Below, piece after piece: positions 28,825-41,064 of a stretch of DNA of 64,000 nt (position 1 is its first letter; every line of letters starts with the position of its first letter). The position numbers and the translations under genes are program-made. Location of the stretch: positions 595,783,643-595,847,642 of the forward strand of contig CM077115.1 of the NCBI GenBank assembly GCA_039619475.1, given 5' to 3'. A model generated the notes under the pieces. It did not search any database. It was given only the letters and a program-made list of their open reading frames with translations, and was not told the origin of the DNA. This DNA comes from Icerya purchasi (Eukaryota; Arthropoda; Insecta; Hemiptera; Monophlebidae).

Positions 28825-30840
28825 TTAGATATTAATATAATGAAGTACAGAGGATAGGAATTTTGCTACAATTGGTATGATCAACGTTGACTGTAATGAG
28901 AGAATAAAGGACACACAATATGGAGTTGGAACATCATGTGAGAGAAGCTCCGCGTATAGAGCTGCCCTTTCCGATGATAAAGAGGAGCATTCAAAGAATA
29001 CATGATCAGAGTCACATACGACTGTGTTATCGATACACAGCGGACAAATAGGAGAGGACACTATGGAGAAACGATACAATGAAGCAGGAAGTCGTCTGTG
29101 ACCAGATCGAAGACGACAAATAGCAGATATGATGAATCGGGGAAGGTGCGGAAAATGTAGATACCATGGTTGAGTAGGTGGATTAGGGTGAATGGAAAAA
29201 TATTGTGAATTAGGACTGGAGAAGGATGATTTATAAAAAGATTTCCAATTGGCCTTTTGGATACTTTTTGCTATATTTAATAATTCATGAGAAGGAATCC
29301 GTCCGACTGGCCGCCCAGAAGAAATAGCCGAACGAGCAAGATAATCCGCCTTTTCGTTGCCCGCAATTCCGGCATGACCAGGAATCCAAAGAAAGTCGAT
29401 GGTTAATGAGTGCAATCTGCAAAGACTGAAAATCAGTGATCGGATGCGCAGAATAATAGGATCAGAGTAAGAAGGAACATATGCAGAGGATATACACTGA
29501 AGGGCGCTTTTGCAATCAGAAATTAGGAGGAACATTTTACATTGAGGAAAAGATGGAATGAGCTCAATGGCACGTAGTAATGCCAATGTCTCCGCATAAT
29601 AAATTGAACAAAATGCAGGAATTTTGAACAGGCTGGAATGGTCAAGAGTAGGAATGTAGATAGATACACCCACTCCGTGTGCCATTTTGGACCCATCCGT
29701 AAAAATTAGGGTATGGTTAGCAAAGAATGATGAAATTGCCTGGTTAAATTCATAAACTGTTGCATGAGCAGGGAGATATTTTACATAAGAAGGCAAAGAA
29801 AAAAGATTAGGAGAAGGAATAACATTTAATATCTCAAACTGGAAAAATGGAAGTTTATCGAAAGTTAGGATGAAGGGCGAAAACTTAATAAGACGCGAGG
29901 CAATGTGGCAGAGAATGGGAACCTTATTAGAGGAAAAACGCCAATCTTGCAAGAGAGAAGAATATGCAGGGACAAGATTGTTTGAGTAAATATGTAGACG
30001 TTTAATAAGGAACCGATACGCGAGATAGGATCTACGAATGGATAAAGGAGCCACATTAGCCTCTGCTAAAATCGCAGGAATAGGCGTGGATTTTAAGACT
30101 CCTAGACATAAGCGCAGGGCTGCATTCTGAACTAAATCTAATTTAGCTAGGGGAGAACGAGCAGCAGTACCATACAGAAAACAACAGAAATCAAGTTTGG
30201 ATCGAACAATGGATTTGTAGAGCATAAGAAGTATCATAGGATCACCTCCCCAATGGGAAGAAGATAAAGACTTTAAGATATTCAAACGTTCTAGACTAGA
30301 CGAATGGAGGTAATTAATGTGCTCAGTAAAGGATAAACGGCTATTCAGAAAGATTCCTAAGTAGCGGAAGGAGGAAACAACAGGTATAGGTGTATTGTCG
30401 ATATTTACGTTGATTGACTCAGGATTATAGGAACGAAATGTGAAAACAACGCATGAAGATTTTGGAGGAGAGATATATAGATGGATTTGAGAAAGAGAAC
30501 TCTGCAGAATGTACAAGGATTCTTGCATGTTATTGCAAGCATTTAGAATGCTAGGAGCAGTTGAAAAAAGTAGAATGTCATCTGCAAAAAATAAGGAAGT
30601 AGAAGGTAGATTAAGAGAGGCGACACCAAGAGAATAAATATTGAAGAGCGTAGGACTAAGACAGGAACCTTGCGGGAGGCCTCGAAAAACCTTTCGTGAC
30701 TCTGAAAAGGAAGGAAATCTTAGAGTAACAGTTCTACTTAGGAAAAGACTCATGATTAAGGATGTGAAGTGAGAAGGTAAATTAATAGATAACATTCTGC
30801 TCTTAAGAGTTGGAAGGTGGACGCTGTCAAAGGCACTATA
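28825..30840 (-). pseudogene. LINE ORF2 3' part: RT palm/thumb, RNase H, zinc-finger-like end
   Basis: The frame is open for about 670 codons on the minus strand. It starts with DIYSAFDSVHLPTLKSRM (RT motif A), then RGLPQGSCLSPTLFNIYS (motif B), and LFFADDILLFS (30,577-30,588 encodes FADD). FRYLGIFLNSRLSF follows. The RNase H domain has all four acidic positions: FTDGSK, YYAETLAL, LISDCKSAL, and GHAGIAGNEKADYLAR. The C-terminus carries CPLC...CDSDHVFFECSSLSSER, a CCHC-like cluster found in LINEs that keep RNase H. RNase H would remove template RNA during second-strand synthesis. The part looks intact, but its upstream half is in another frame. Confidence 0.9.
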
Positions 30841-30844
30841 AATA

Positions 30845-32062
30845 TCAGGTAGCTAGGGTATAATTTTTCTGGATAAACGATTTATAGATGTGGGACAAGA
30901 AGAAAGAAACACAATCAGTAGGACCTCGACCAGAACGAAAACCATACATGTTGTTAGGCAAGACATCATTGTTTTCCAGCCACCAAACCAGCCGCCGGTT
31001 CAACATGGATTCGAAAAGTTTCCTCAGACAACTTGCAAGAGAAATGCAACGGAAGGACGAGGAATTAATACCCTTGGGGATGGGAACGATGATAAAGGAT
31101 TTCCATGACGGAGGAGCGGAACCTAGATGGAGAATAGAGTTAAATAGATTTAAGAGTATTTTAAGATAATATTCAGGAAGATTCTTAAGAACAATATAAG
31201 ATAATCCATCTATCCCTGGAGAAGAGTTAGGATTTTTCGGGAACGCTGATAATAATTCATTAAAAGTGAACGGAAAAGTTAGAAAATGCTCAGAATGGCT
31301 TGCGGCAGAGATAGAAAGGTCAAATTCATCAAAGTTAGGAACATAGGGCGGAGCAACACAATCAAAGAAAGCAGCTAGCTTGTTCTCCGAAACGCCGGAA
31401 GTAAAGGGATTTAAGGACTGAGGGTTTCGGAAAGCCTTAGCCAACCTCCAGATTTGTGAGAGAGGAGTAGATCTAGAAAAGGAAGAACAGAAAGCAGCCC
31501 AAGACGCCTTTTTAACCTTTTTGAGAGTAAATCGGAATTTGGCATTAGCTCTTTTGTGAGCTAGGAAGTTTTCCAGAGAAGGAGCAGCTCGAAAAATACG
31601 AAACGTGGATACACTGGCTTGGTGTGCAATTGAACATTCCGCATTCCACCATAAGGACGAGGCATAGGATCGCCTGATGCTCCCAGAAGGAGATTTTTGT
31701 GGAGGAGAAGACAAATCTAAAGCTGATGATATTAACTGAACGAAGTTTTTATACTGAGGCGTAACATCTAAGTTAGTATCAAATCTGTAGGAAGAGGAAT
31801 CCAGGAACGAACGAAAATCAGACCAATTAACCTTTGAAACGTTCCAGCTAGGAGAACGGGATTCTTTTTTTACATGAGAGGAGGAAGTCCCATGAACGGA
31901 CACAATGATAGGAACATGGTCACTACCAAAGGTTCCATCAAGGGTATTCCATACACATTTCAGGCTTAAATTAGGAGAGGAGAAAGTTAGGTCTATAGAA
32001 CTGTAGGAATTTTGGTTTTTGAAATATGTAGGAGAGCCGTCGTTGAGAACTACAAGGTTGTA
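30845..32062 (-). pseudogene. LINE ORF2 5' part: end of endonuclease and RT fingers
   Basis: The minus-strand reading starts near 32,060 with NLVVLNDGSPTYF and IDLTF, then GSDHVPIIVSVHG, the C-terminal endonuclease motifs with the D-H pair. A linker of about 190 residues follows. The RT N-terminal blocks are next: SSPGIDGLSYIVLKNLP, PPSWKSFIIVPIPKG, FRCISLASCLRKLFE, RRLVWWLENNDVLPNN and MYGFRSGRGPTDCV. The frame stops after NYTLAT, where motif A should continue; the downstream part resumes in another frame with DIYSAFD. The first two thirds of the endonuclease and any ORF1 are missing. Confidence 0.88.
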
Positions 32063-32064
32063 TC

Positions 32065-32140
32065 TTCTGTTTTCTTAATTCCGGTCCATTTTTTTATATT
32101 ATCTATCCAAGCGGTCTTTCTTCTTCCCGGAGTATACAAT
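32065..32140 (-). pseudogene. Scrap of an RTE-like LINE C-terminus
   Basis: About 20 codons on the minus strand read like the GRRKRSWIDNIKKWTG segment near the end of RTE-like ORFs, with one frame change. It forms the junction with the truncated RNase H LINE. It is very short, so the call is tentative. Confidence 0.4.
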
Positions 32141-32269
32141 ACACTAATTAACTAAAATAAGCAATAGGTAAAAAATCGGTGACTGATAAATTGAAAATAG
32201 GATACGTTTAATTTAAAACTTGCATGTACAAAATCTTCAAAGTTCGCGCTGCACTTGTTATATTCTATT

Positions 32270-32720
32270 GGCATTCAATTGATCTACGTGAAAATCTTTC
32301 GTCTTAACTTTTTACAATAATTTTTCCGAGAGCTGAATGATGTTACTTTTTTATACATAGCCTTTCTAAAAATGAAGATGAAACGTTTGTAAAATATTTA
32401 ATATAAAAAGTGTGTAAAAACCTGATTTATGTTTGCACTTGGCAAGAGTAGTAAAATTAAATATCCGCAATAATATCGTAATTCATTTGGAAAATAGCCG
32501 AAATATATTTGAAATATTTAATTTTGGAAACTGCATTTGAACTACTTTTGTCTTTTTAATTTACTATTTTTGATGGCGGATTCCAAGCGATTGCTGAAAA
32601 TGCTAAAATCTAACATTATTATTTCCTCCGTAATATAATTTCCCCAGTTTCCGAATAATATAAAACTCAATATTCTTCTTGCCTTGTCGATCGTATATTT
32701 AGTATGTGAGCAAGTTTTTG
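32270..32720 (-). pseudogene. Degenerate LINE RT C-terminal region
   Basis: The minus strand contains DKARRILSFILFGNWGN, then FSAIAWNPPSKIVN, which corresponds to the LEYASVVWNP block after the RT core in CR1/Jockey-type LINEs. A KIKYFKYISAIFQMNYD stretch follows. The same order (KARSILRFLFRTCRN, then LEFAAIVWNSP) occurs at 62.6 kb on the same strand, so these are two old copies of one family. Confidence 0.6.
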
Positions 32721-32724
32721 AAGT

Positions 32725-33085
32725 CCAGTGTTACTACTAAATTCTGTAATTTCTACGTTAGTTTTTATGATAACTTCTTCAATACTATAAATGAATTTTG
32801 TAGCTGAACTCTTCAACATTTTGATTTATTAACGAATAATATATGCTTTTTATGCTACATAGCGTAAAGTAATTAACATTTTTTTGTCGGTATCGCATTA
32901 TTTTTCAGTTTTTTTTTTTTTTTAGAACTTTCGCTCTATCTGCGCATAACAGTATACTAAAATGTTGAATCATCCAGAGTAATCTATTAAGATATAACAA
33001 GAATAATAATGGTTCTGATCACCCGATATACAGAAGTACTGGGATTTGATGGGTTTTCTTCTGGAAAGGTAAATTTGAAATAATT
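32725..33085. other. No gene recognised
   Basis: AT-rich spacer with a T-run at about 32,911. Confidence 0.5.
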
Positions 33086-33089
33086 TCAA

Positions 33090-34990
33090 CTCCGCCACAA
33101 AAAACGGAAAAGAGATGTTAGATTCAGTGAAAACATTTGTTTTAGAAGTGGATCTGAAAGCTTCAAGGCAAAGACAGAAACAGGAATTCTGAATAATGTC
33201 AATTTGAATAGAACGGATTTGGATGTTCTACCATTTAAAACGGAACGATAATCAAGTTCGAAGAGGATGATAAATTTATGCAGCGTAGTAAGAATATAAA
33301 AATGACCTCCTCTATTTGAGTACAGAAGAGCCTTTCGTAGGTTAATTCTTTTATAGACTGAAATGCGAGGAAAGTTAGCGTGTTGGAATGAAGATAATCA
33401 ATTATTTAAAGCAGTATAGCTCTAAAACACAGAGTAGGCCGGGACAGGAAATGTATAAAATGATTTAGTATCATATTTCTGAACGACGATAAAGGCCGGA
33501 AGAATAAATTTTTTACCGAAATATCCGAGACAAAACGGATTATACAGTTAGCGGGATCAACGCACGAATGAAAACTGAACATATTTTTTCGAAAGAATAT
33601 TACTTTTTTTTTTTCCAACCACCAAACGAAACGCCTATTACGGATATACACTCTTAAACGTTTCTCCTATATTAGAAAGCCGAGGAAATAGATCGATAGA
33701 AGGATGGAATTCTTCTTAGGTGAATTAGAACAACAATAAATGTGTTCCAAATACGAAGAGTAGAACTAGAATTAATAAAAAAAATTAAAAATATTTAGAA
33801 GAAAATTAACAGATAAGTGGAAAAGATTTTGCAGGACATAGATTCTGTTGACCTCCGGGTGGATACTGTATAATGAAATTTGTTGATACGAATGAGAGAA
33901 CTTACGAGGTGAAGAAAGAAAATATTCCGTAAAAGGTAAGAAGAAGACTCCTCAAAACTAAGGACATATGCAGGAATAATAGAGTTTGTAAAATGGGGCA
34001 GATTATTCTTGGTAGGGATATAATTAAAATAGTATGAAGATAAAAAGAAGAACTGAAGGCCTTAGCAAAGTTTTCAAATCTGTAATAGTAATTTAGTTCT
34101 CGAAAACGAGAAACAAAATTCCATGAGGCTTTTTTTAGACGCTTTTAGTATGTAGATTTGGCATTAGTTCGCACGTGTGCAAGTAAGTTATCTAGAGTTT
34201 GATAAGAGCGGAAGGTTCTAAAAGTAACCGTAGATTACTTCACACTCACTGTTCCATCATGTCTATTACGTGTTCAGTGGGGACAGGGTGGCTAGGATAG
34301 AGCATTTGAAATAATCTGCATGAAAAATAGTCGTACTGACAGAGTGGATCAATTTCAGATTAAACTAAAGAGGCGGAAGAATCTACGGGAGACCAAATTT
34401 ATTCTACTCAGCATTGACCGGGTTCCACTAAGGAGGAAAGGATTAATTCGAAGTGGAATGCAGGTTTGAAGAAGGAAGAGAAAATTAGGAAAATGTTTAA
34501 TACCAAAATTACCGTCTAGTGTGCTTGTTCGGGAGAAGTAAAGAAAAAATGGAAAAATTATAAGGAAACAAAAAGGTAGGAGAACAATTGTCGAGTAGAG
34601 CGAGATTATTATTGATAATTACGAGTATATCTTCAAAAATACTACCGTTTCTATTGTGTATTGTGAGTAGCCGCACAGCGGTGAACAAACATTTCAATCA
34701 CCCCTGACAATGAAATGATGTGGAGTAGAGGTGATGAAAGTAGTAAAAGGTGTAATTCTTGCAAATTGTAGTCGGAAAGAATATAAACTGGTATTATGTT
34801 AAAAAGATTGGAAAGACTCAATGATAAAGAGATACGGAGAATAATATTAGGGAGATGCGAATTAGTTGAGGGGAGAAATCATTGTCAGGAGTATATTGAA
34901 TATTATTCTTCATTGCGGCACCGTTGTATCCGTCGTTTCAATAGAATTCCATTATGTGGGTAAGCCTCTACAATCGTGATGGTGAATTCC
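33090..34990 (-). pseudogene. Old copy of the RNase H LINE (endonuclease to RT)
   Basis: This is a heavily decayed minus-strand copy of the same family as 28.8-32.1 kb. Near 33,620 it reads RRFVWWLEKKKVIF followed by NMFSFHSC, matching RRLVWWLENNDVLP...NMYGFRSG. Near 34,150 nucleotides match the linker rich in K and A (AHKRANAKFRF in the better copy). At 34,590-34,640 it reads NNNLALLDNCSPTF, matching NLVVLNDGSPTY in the endonuclease. Thus the order endonuclease-linker-RT is preserved across 1.9 kb. Distances are shorter than in the better copy, implying internal deletions. It lies in the same orientation about 1 kb upstream of the younger copy. Confidence 0.75.
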
Positions 34991-34994
34991 TTTT

Positions 34995-35525
34995 AACCCG
35001 CTCTTCCATTTCCACGTGTAACGAATTTGGCTATCTAAGGAAGATTTTTTCTTCTTTTATTGTCTCCCCTCCGCTCCTCGTACTAATGCGATTTTCTGGG
35101 AATTAAAAGACGTTTATCCTTACTGATTTATCAGCAATGTGCGTTTTTCAATCAATGATAACGAGTAATCAACATTTTACTTGACAAATTTACTTAAATA
35201 AACTTCAAATATTATTCCGCTATTCTATTGAAACTCGTATGGCGCGGCTCGTACGGCAAAATCAAGGCGCAGCTACCGTATTATCTCAAAATAAGTAATT
35301 AGCGCCATCTCTCGATCCTTGAATCGATCAATTAAATTAACATTAATTTATTTTCACTAGGTCAGAGGTCGCGCGATCCGTATCAAAGGGACACATTTTT
35401 GGACATATTTTCAGCTCCTAATATTTCTCTTCTTTCTTCTGATGCTCACTCCAAATTATGACTAACTCCTATTCTTGTTCATTTTATAATCTTTCCTCCC
35501 TTTACTTCTCTATTCAGCCATCTCT
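34995..35525. other. No gene recognised
   Basis: Mixed-composition sequence without repeats or recognisable coding blocks. Confidence 0.5.
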
Positions 35526-35529
35526 TCAA

Positions 35530-35802
35530 CTTCATTCGTGGTTTCCTTGATACTTGTCCTTTCTTAAACGCTCTACAATTTCCGCTATTTGTCGCTTTTG
35601 CTTTAACCATACTTGGTCTTTTAATGCATCACATTCAAATAGAGCTTGCTGTACATTGTCAAAATTACATGGACAGTGCAATCAAAAGGGTGTATTGGTT
35701 AATTTGAAACGAGACAAGTACTAAAGTTACCATGCCCAGTGAGGATCTGAGCATTGTAAAATGTTACCTCTAGTTTGTTTAGCTTTAATTTGTTTATTAT
35801 AG
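35530..35802 (-). pseudogene. LINE 3'-end copy, left arm of an inverted pair
   Basis: The minus strand reads ILTGHGNFSTCL, then (after a frameshift) HCPCNFDNVQQALFECDAL, which is the Cys/His cluster after RNase H in I/R1-type LINEs. The frame runs on to KDKYQGNHE and a stop near 35,538. It is one of two head-to-head copies of this piece. Confidence 0.75.
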
Positions 35803-36025
35803 AACGGAAAACCTACTTGCTCTTCCCTACTATAATAAACAAATTAAAGTCAAAAAAAAAAACCTAGAAGTAACATTTTACAATGCTCAGATCCTCACTG
35901 GGCATGGTAACTTTGGGGAGTAACGTCTCGTTTCAAATTAACCAATACACCCTTTTGATTGCACTGCCCATGTAATTGACAATGTACAGCACACTCTATT
36001 TGAGTGTGATGCATTAAAAGACCAA
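35612..36025. repeat. Inverted repeat of about 190-bp arms with 27-bp loop
   Basis: Left arm 35,612-35,802 and right arm 35,830-36,025 are reverse complements at high identity. For example, ATGCCCAGTGAGGATCTGAG on the left has its exact complement on the right. Both arms are LINE 3'-terminal coding sequence, so the palindrome joins two copies of the same retroelement region in opposite orientation, with coding directions pointing outward. Confidence 0.92.
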
Positions 36026-36110
36026 ATACAAAGGTCCAAAATAAAATACAACACACTAGCACCTCTTAGCTTAGACGCGCTCATCTGGCCAGAAAAAATA
36101 ACATAAGATA
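35830..36110 (+). pseudogene. LINE 3'-end copy, right arm of an inverted pair
   Basis: The plus strand carries the same LTGHG region and, after a frameshift, DNVQHTLFECDALKDQ. The downstream sequence differs from the left copy after about 36,025 (IQRSKIKYNTLAPLSLDA to a stop near 36,104), so the two copies end differently and are not simply one duplicated block. Confidence 0.7.
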
Positions 36111-36114
36111 AATA

Positions 36115-38890
36115 AGTCAAATAAATGAAATATAACTGGAAATGCCGCAAAATACTAGTATCAGAATTAAAATAGCAAAATGGCAAAAATTCGAGTGTAA
36201 ATAAAATCGCTCGGTAATAAAATGAACGGTCTTATTATATTATCTGATGTAGCAAACGACAGGTTCGAGATGCGATTAACTGAATAACCGATAAGGCGAG
36301 AGAACAAGCGTGTTTTTTTGATATTTTTCGCGAACTGCACTACTAGAAACGGCTTACAACGATTGAAAATAGTCTCCCTTCGTTCTTTAACCTCTTATCG
36401 ACTCTTTTTTTTTATTCACCGCTACGCAGAATGTGTCACAACCGAGAAATTCCCTGGTTCGGGTACACGAAATTTCCATCTCCTTAAAGTACAGTGGCTT
36501 AATACAGATTCTGTAAGATGGCACACGCCTCGAATAGGCTTCTAGTTACAAACGCTACAAAATAAAGGTCTATAACAAAAAAGAAAGTCAGCTTTGCGAA
36601 AAAGTAAAACAGCCAATTGAAAAGATACATACAATTACAAGGCTGTTGTGCACTTGCATTCGTTTCAATTAAGCAGAAAATAACTTTCTGTAAAAATTAT
36701 TGTTACTTTTTTTTGACTTTCTCACGTTTCGATTATTCAATTTTAGCTTGAAGGTGAGCCGGCGCTGTTAAAATCTCTGTGACGCGCCCACATACAGAAA
36801 AAATAAATGAAAAACTTTTCCAGTTAGAAGACTTTATTAAACTGAAGAATTCGTAATTGAATGAAGAAGCGAAATCACGGGACCACTTTTATCAAACGAA
36901 AGTGTCTAATCTAATGAAAATCCGATTTTTTATACGAATATTTCGATATTAAATTTTTCAGAAAAAGGGGTATTTTTTATACGAGTTTTTTTCGATGTGG
37001 TATTTATATAAAGGACATATTTACACGTTGGGAAATGTATTGTTACAAAATAACTGAAATTCTTAGCATGTTTCAACTCCGTATTTTATATTCATAATGG
37101 AAGTTAAAATGTAGGAAAAAACCGAACTGAAGAGAAGCATTGAAACAAGCAATTGTAGACGAACAGCTCTTTTCGAGTCGGTATTTTTTTTATTTTGTTC
37201 GAATTTATCTATTTTGTTGCCTTTCAGTAGTAAAAAATTTTGCATACACAAAATACAAACACACAAACGCCTCTGTACGGACATCTTGCGGCATTTTACT
37301 AAGTCTTATTTCTGATTTCTTCTTGTTAAAAATTCTGTTTTTTTTTTTAGATCTTAGCCACGTTCTAAATTTTTCCTTTCTATAATTTTGATCGAAATAA
37401 TTCGGCTTTGACATTCGGTATACCGATTACCCTTATTTTCATTGCAACGCGCACATTAATTTCCATACTTTTCAGTGTTTCACTTTCACACCGTTTGTCG
37501 TTTAAAGTCAGCTCTAAGCTCAGAAATTTTACTCTGAAAAATTTTTCATATCGAATCCAATTGTTTTTCTGGTGAAATTTTTATCGGAAATATACAATTG
37601 ATAAAGCCCCGAGCATAAAGAATTCTGTTTAAGCATTTAAATGGCTGACGGTACTTTTTTCATAAATTAAAACAAACTTAAAGAGAGGAAACTTAATCAA
37701 TTCACAGAATATATAAAATGGACACATTATTTTCTCTTCAAAAATTTTATTTATTGTGACAACTATCTAGTCTTTAACAGTAACGATAGCAAAATTGATT
37801 ACACGTGAAGTAAAAAAATCTATAAATGAATATATAGATATAAAAATGATTATAACGGGATTTAACGATATGACGACATTTAAAATCCATAATTAAATTT
37901 TAATAAATCGATATATCGTTTATCGTTAAATGATCGTTAAAGTTGTTTTTATATTTGTATTGATTTATGTGTAGCTTTAACTTAAGTCATATTTTCCACG
38001 ATTATGGAGTATGTGATTCTGAAATATGTCAGTTTTGTATATTTCACAAATCATTAAATTTTCATTCTATTTCACATTCATAGAAAATGGATAATTATGA
38101 TTTTAACGCATTTTTCTAGATATTAATCCTTCGCCAACATGATTCCTATTTCAAATTAAGAACTTTTATTTCCATCTTTTTTTCAACTTCAGATGAACTG
38201 ACACAAGTTTTCTCTTTCTGGCTACTGACTTCAAAAAATGAACTACAAACAATATCGTTCGTAAATTCCCGATTTTTTGTCCAGTACAAATTGAAAATAG
38301 AACAAATTCTTTGTCTTTTCATACCTTCTTCTATAATAAATCTGTTATTGTTCGATTGTGTGTATTTGTTCTTTTTCATTTTTTTTTCTTTACGGTATAT
38401 GTATACGTGAGCTATGAAATTATTGATACGAACAAACTGAATAGTAATAATAATAATAATAATGGAATAAAGGAAAATTATTACTTTTATATATATAAAA
38501 AAGACTTTTTGATCTCATTTTGATGCTTAACATTATCAGAATTAAACAGGTGTGTCGTATGAAAAAAATAACTGACTTTTACAACAGCTTAGTTGCGAGT
38601 AAAATGAAACACATTTCAAAGTACTGCATAACAATTCGTAGTCTGGATAATTCGTTCCAAATGTTTCCATGTTATAGTAGTGCTGTTGTTCTGAAATAAT
38701 CGTTAATCGTAAAATAATTTCCCAGTTCGTACATTGTAAACTACAGATAGTTCTTCTCAATACTTTGCCAACCTTATACGCTAATTATGGATTTAGTTGA
38801 GCTTTCATAATTAACGGTAATATTATTTTTTTAATACACCACCAGCTTACAGATTGCAAAAAACGATCGTAATTAAAAAGTACGGATACG
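36115..38890. other. No gene recognised
   Basis: A long AT-rich stretch. Short frames on both strands at 36.3, 37.1-37.4, 38.1-38.5 and 38.5-38.8 kb have no domain and mostly non-ATG starts. An (AAT)n run lies near 38,445. Nothing is supported. Confidence 0.5.
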
Positions 38891-38894
38891 AAAG

Positions 38895-40340
38895 AAAGCC
38901 ATTTTCCTATTTCGTAAACAGATTACCCAAGTATCTGAATCTTTTACTTTATCTTGATTTTTTTCTTATTCATGCGAAGATCATATTTTAGTCAATTTCG
39001 TCTTTCCCGTGTTTATCTGCATCCTAAAATTTCCTACAACAATTCTTGCATTACTATTTCTTGTATGTTTGTTGCTGACGCTATCTTACAATTTGCCGAA
39101 AAACGCAAACACATTCTAATCTTTCTCCCACGTTGACTGTGTCTCCTGGTGAAATCTTTTTTTTTTTTCTAAATAAACGATGCACTATGTTGATGAAAAA
39201 CTATCATCGTACCTCGCTTTATCCATTTCAAATTCATCCATCCGTTTCCATCATTCGGTACTCTACCTTCTTCTATGGAAAATATACATAAATTCGAAAT
39301 CAACGTTCTTTCTCTTTTAGTTTGCTCACTAGATTTTCAGCAGTTTTCCACGCACCTAACCCAGTCTAAACCTTTCTTTTCTATTCACTAGTAAATCCAT
39401 TACAAATTCCGGTTTTCTTCAATTTCTCGTTATTAACTTCCTATTACTATCTCTAGCGAATCGGCTATGTTTCTAGTTACCTTTCTGAAGACCTCATTCA
39501 GTCTTTCTAACTCTAACCCTTTATTTTCCACACTAAAACTCCCACCAGTACATGTACCATCGTTGTGTATGAAATAAAATTAATTGTTGCACGGTCTGCG
39601 TGAATCTGAGATTCCGTACTTCATTTGTGGCATCGGAAAATTCTTCGAACATTTTTCACAGTAGTGATCTGAAAGATATAAAATGCAATGTGGAAAAATA
39701 GGAAAACGAAAAAGAGACGAAGAAAGACAACTATGTTTGAAACAAAGAGACGTGCTGCGAAGGAAATAAAAAATCAGCAAACCAAGACTGTGATAAGGGG
39801 AGAGGCTGTATTAGTTTGTGAAAGCAATGCGGATTAGAAAAGAAGGTAGTGTAGATATTCGATTATAATTTGATGTGTGCTTGCTTAGATGGAAAAAGGA
39901 AATTGTTAGCAGGAAATTTATTGCTAAATTTGTCTATCAAAAAATAAATTTGAATATGCATGCACACGTGTCGTGTAAATATGGTTAATCGGTTAATAAA
40001 AATAATGAATAATTATAAACATGAATAAGAAAAATCTCGAGACTGAATATTAAATAAAATATGCCAGAAACGCATTTTCCAGAAAAATGTCTCATCTTCA
40101 GTTCGACAGAAGAAGAACTTATAAATAAAAATAAATGCGCGTTGGAATATGAAGAAGCTCGAATTATCACCGAATTTATTTCAAGTAAAAAAAAAAAAAG
40201 AAAAGGAAAAAAAATATTAATAAAGATTAACGCAAAATATATGATAGCCGAGTTTGAAAGAGTGACTTTTCGAATGTCTTCCGTTCACTATCTGAAATCA
40301 GAGTAGCAGAAAGCACCATGCAATTACAAGAAACTTCATC
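38895..40340. other. No gene recognised
   Basis: AT-rich non-repetitive DNA; short frames here show no recognisable motif. Confidence 0.5.
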
Positions 40341-40344
40341 AGGT

Positions 40345-40905
40345 GCTGGCAACAGCTTATGATGTCCATCTTCGCAGCTATTACCAGCAACAAGCTATGG
40401 TCAAAAATTAAAACGCTAAACGGCACCAACCGCACCTTCACTCCAATCTCGTTAAGATGGAGTGGTCACATCAGACTCGGTAGAAGTGGCAAATATCTTC
40501 GTAGAACACTTTTCCACCGTGTCATGCTCATCAGTTTATTTTCCTAAGAATGTGCCAGAGCAACATCCAATATCCGCTACTCCCGACTGCTCCTGCTTCT
40601 ATAAGTGCCCCTTCATTGTGTTAGAGTTAGGGTAATAGCCCCCAAATATCACACTCCAACTGGAGCACCCGGACCTGACCCCATTTATCCGTTCATGTTG
40701 AAATGCTCACTTTTTTCCGCTAAAATCTTGTGCACATTTATAATCAGATTAGGTCTTCTAGTACTATTCCGGAGCTATGGAAATTAGCAACCGTGATTCC
40801 CGTCCTGAAACAAAACAAAAACCCGCTATTTCCAAGTAATCGGATTAATTAATTATCTCTAAATACTGATCGCATTGTTAGCTAAAAACAGCACGTTAAG
40901 TGGTA
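40345..40905 (+). pseudogene. Degenerate LINE RT fingers region
   Basis: The plus strand reads SNKLWSKIKTLNGTNRTF near 40,390, the usual WK.I..L.G block between endonuclease and RT. Then, after frameshifts, come TGAPGPDPIYPFMLKC near 40,665 (the PGPDGI block) and a segment reading IPELWKLATVIPVLKQNKNP near 40,775 (RT block 1). The copy stops before motif A, where a TA- and AAT-rich microsatellite begins. It is probably an I-type LINE. It is non-functional. Confidence 0.7.
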
Positions 40906-40910
40906 TACTG

Positions 40911-40916
<6 letters not shown>

Positions 40917-40969
<53 letters not shown>

Positions 40970-40970
40970 C
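40917..40970. repeat. (AAT)n microsatellite
   Basis: About 17 AAT units are directly visible, lying between the LINE fossil on the left and an AAATC pentamer run, the tail of a minus-strand LINE, on the right. Confidence 0.97.
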
Positions 40971-41060
40971 AAATCAAATCAAATCAAATTTTATTATTAT
41001 TATTATTGTTAGAAAAATCCACAAATGCGCTTCTTAGTGCGAATAGTGGAACTAAAATAT
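40967..41060 (-). mobile_element. 3' tail of a LINE (GATTT pentamer tail)
   Basis: On the minus strand a short UTR ends in TAATAATAA then four TTTGA-type pentamers. The same arrangement recurs at 41,631-41,660, preceding the clear LINE fossil at 41.6-42.4 kb, so this is probably the extreme 3' end of another copy. Coding sequence upstream of it (41.06-41.6 kb) is not recognisable. Confidence 0.45.
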
Positions 41061-41064
41061 AAGT

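Larger units (their letters stand above)
28825..32062 (-). mobile_element. 5'-truncated LINE with RNase H (I-superclade-like)
   Basis: This is one minus-strand element. It begins inside the endonuclease domain (about 32,060), continues through RT and RNase H, and ends with a C-terminal cysteine/histidine cluster at 28,825. Only one clear frameshift (about 30,840) breaks the coding frame. No poly(A) tail could be seen downstream of the stop on its strand, so the 3' UTR may be lost. Its 5' break joins an RTE-like LINE scrap. This is the best-preserved member of a family that recurs at least six more times in the window. Confidence 0.9.

Noticed and set aside
30888..31169. Plus-strand frames of 72-93 codons
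   Set aside because: Antisense shadows of the RNase H LINE reverse transcriptase.
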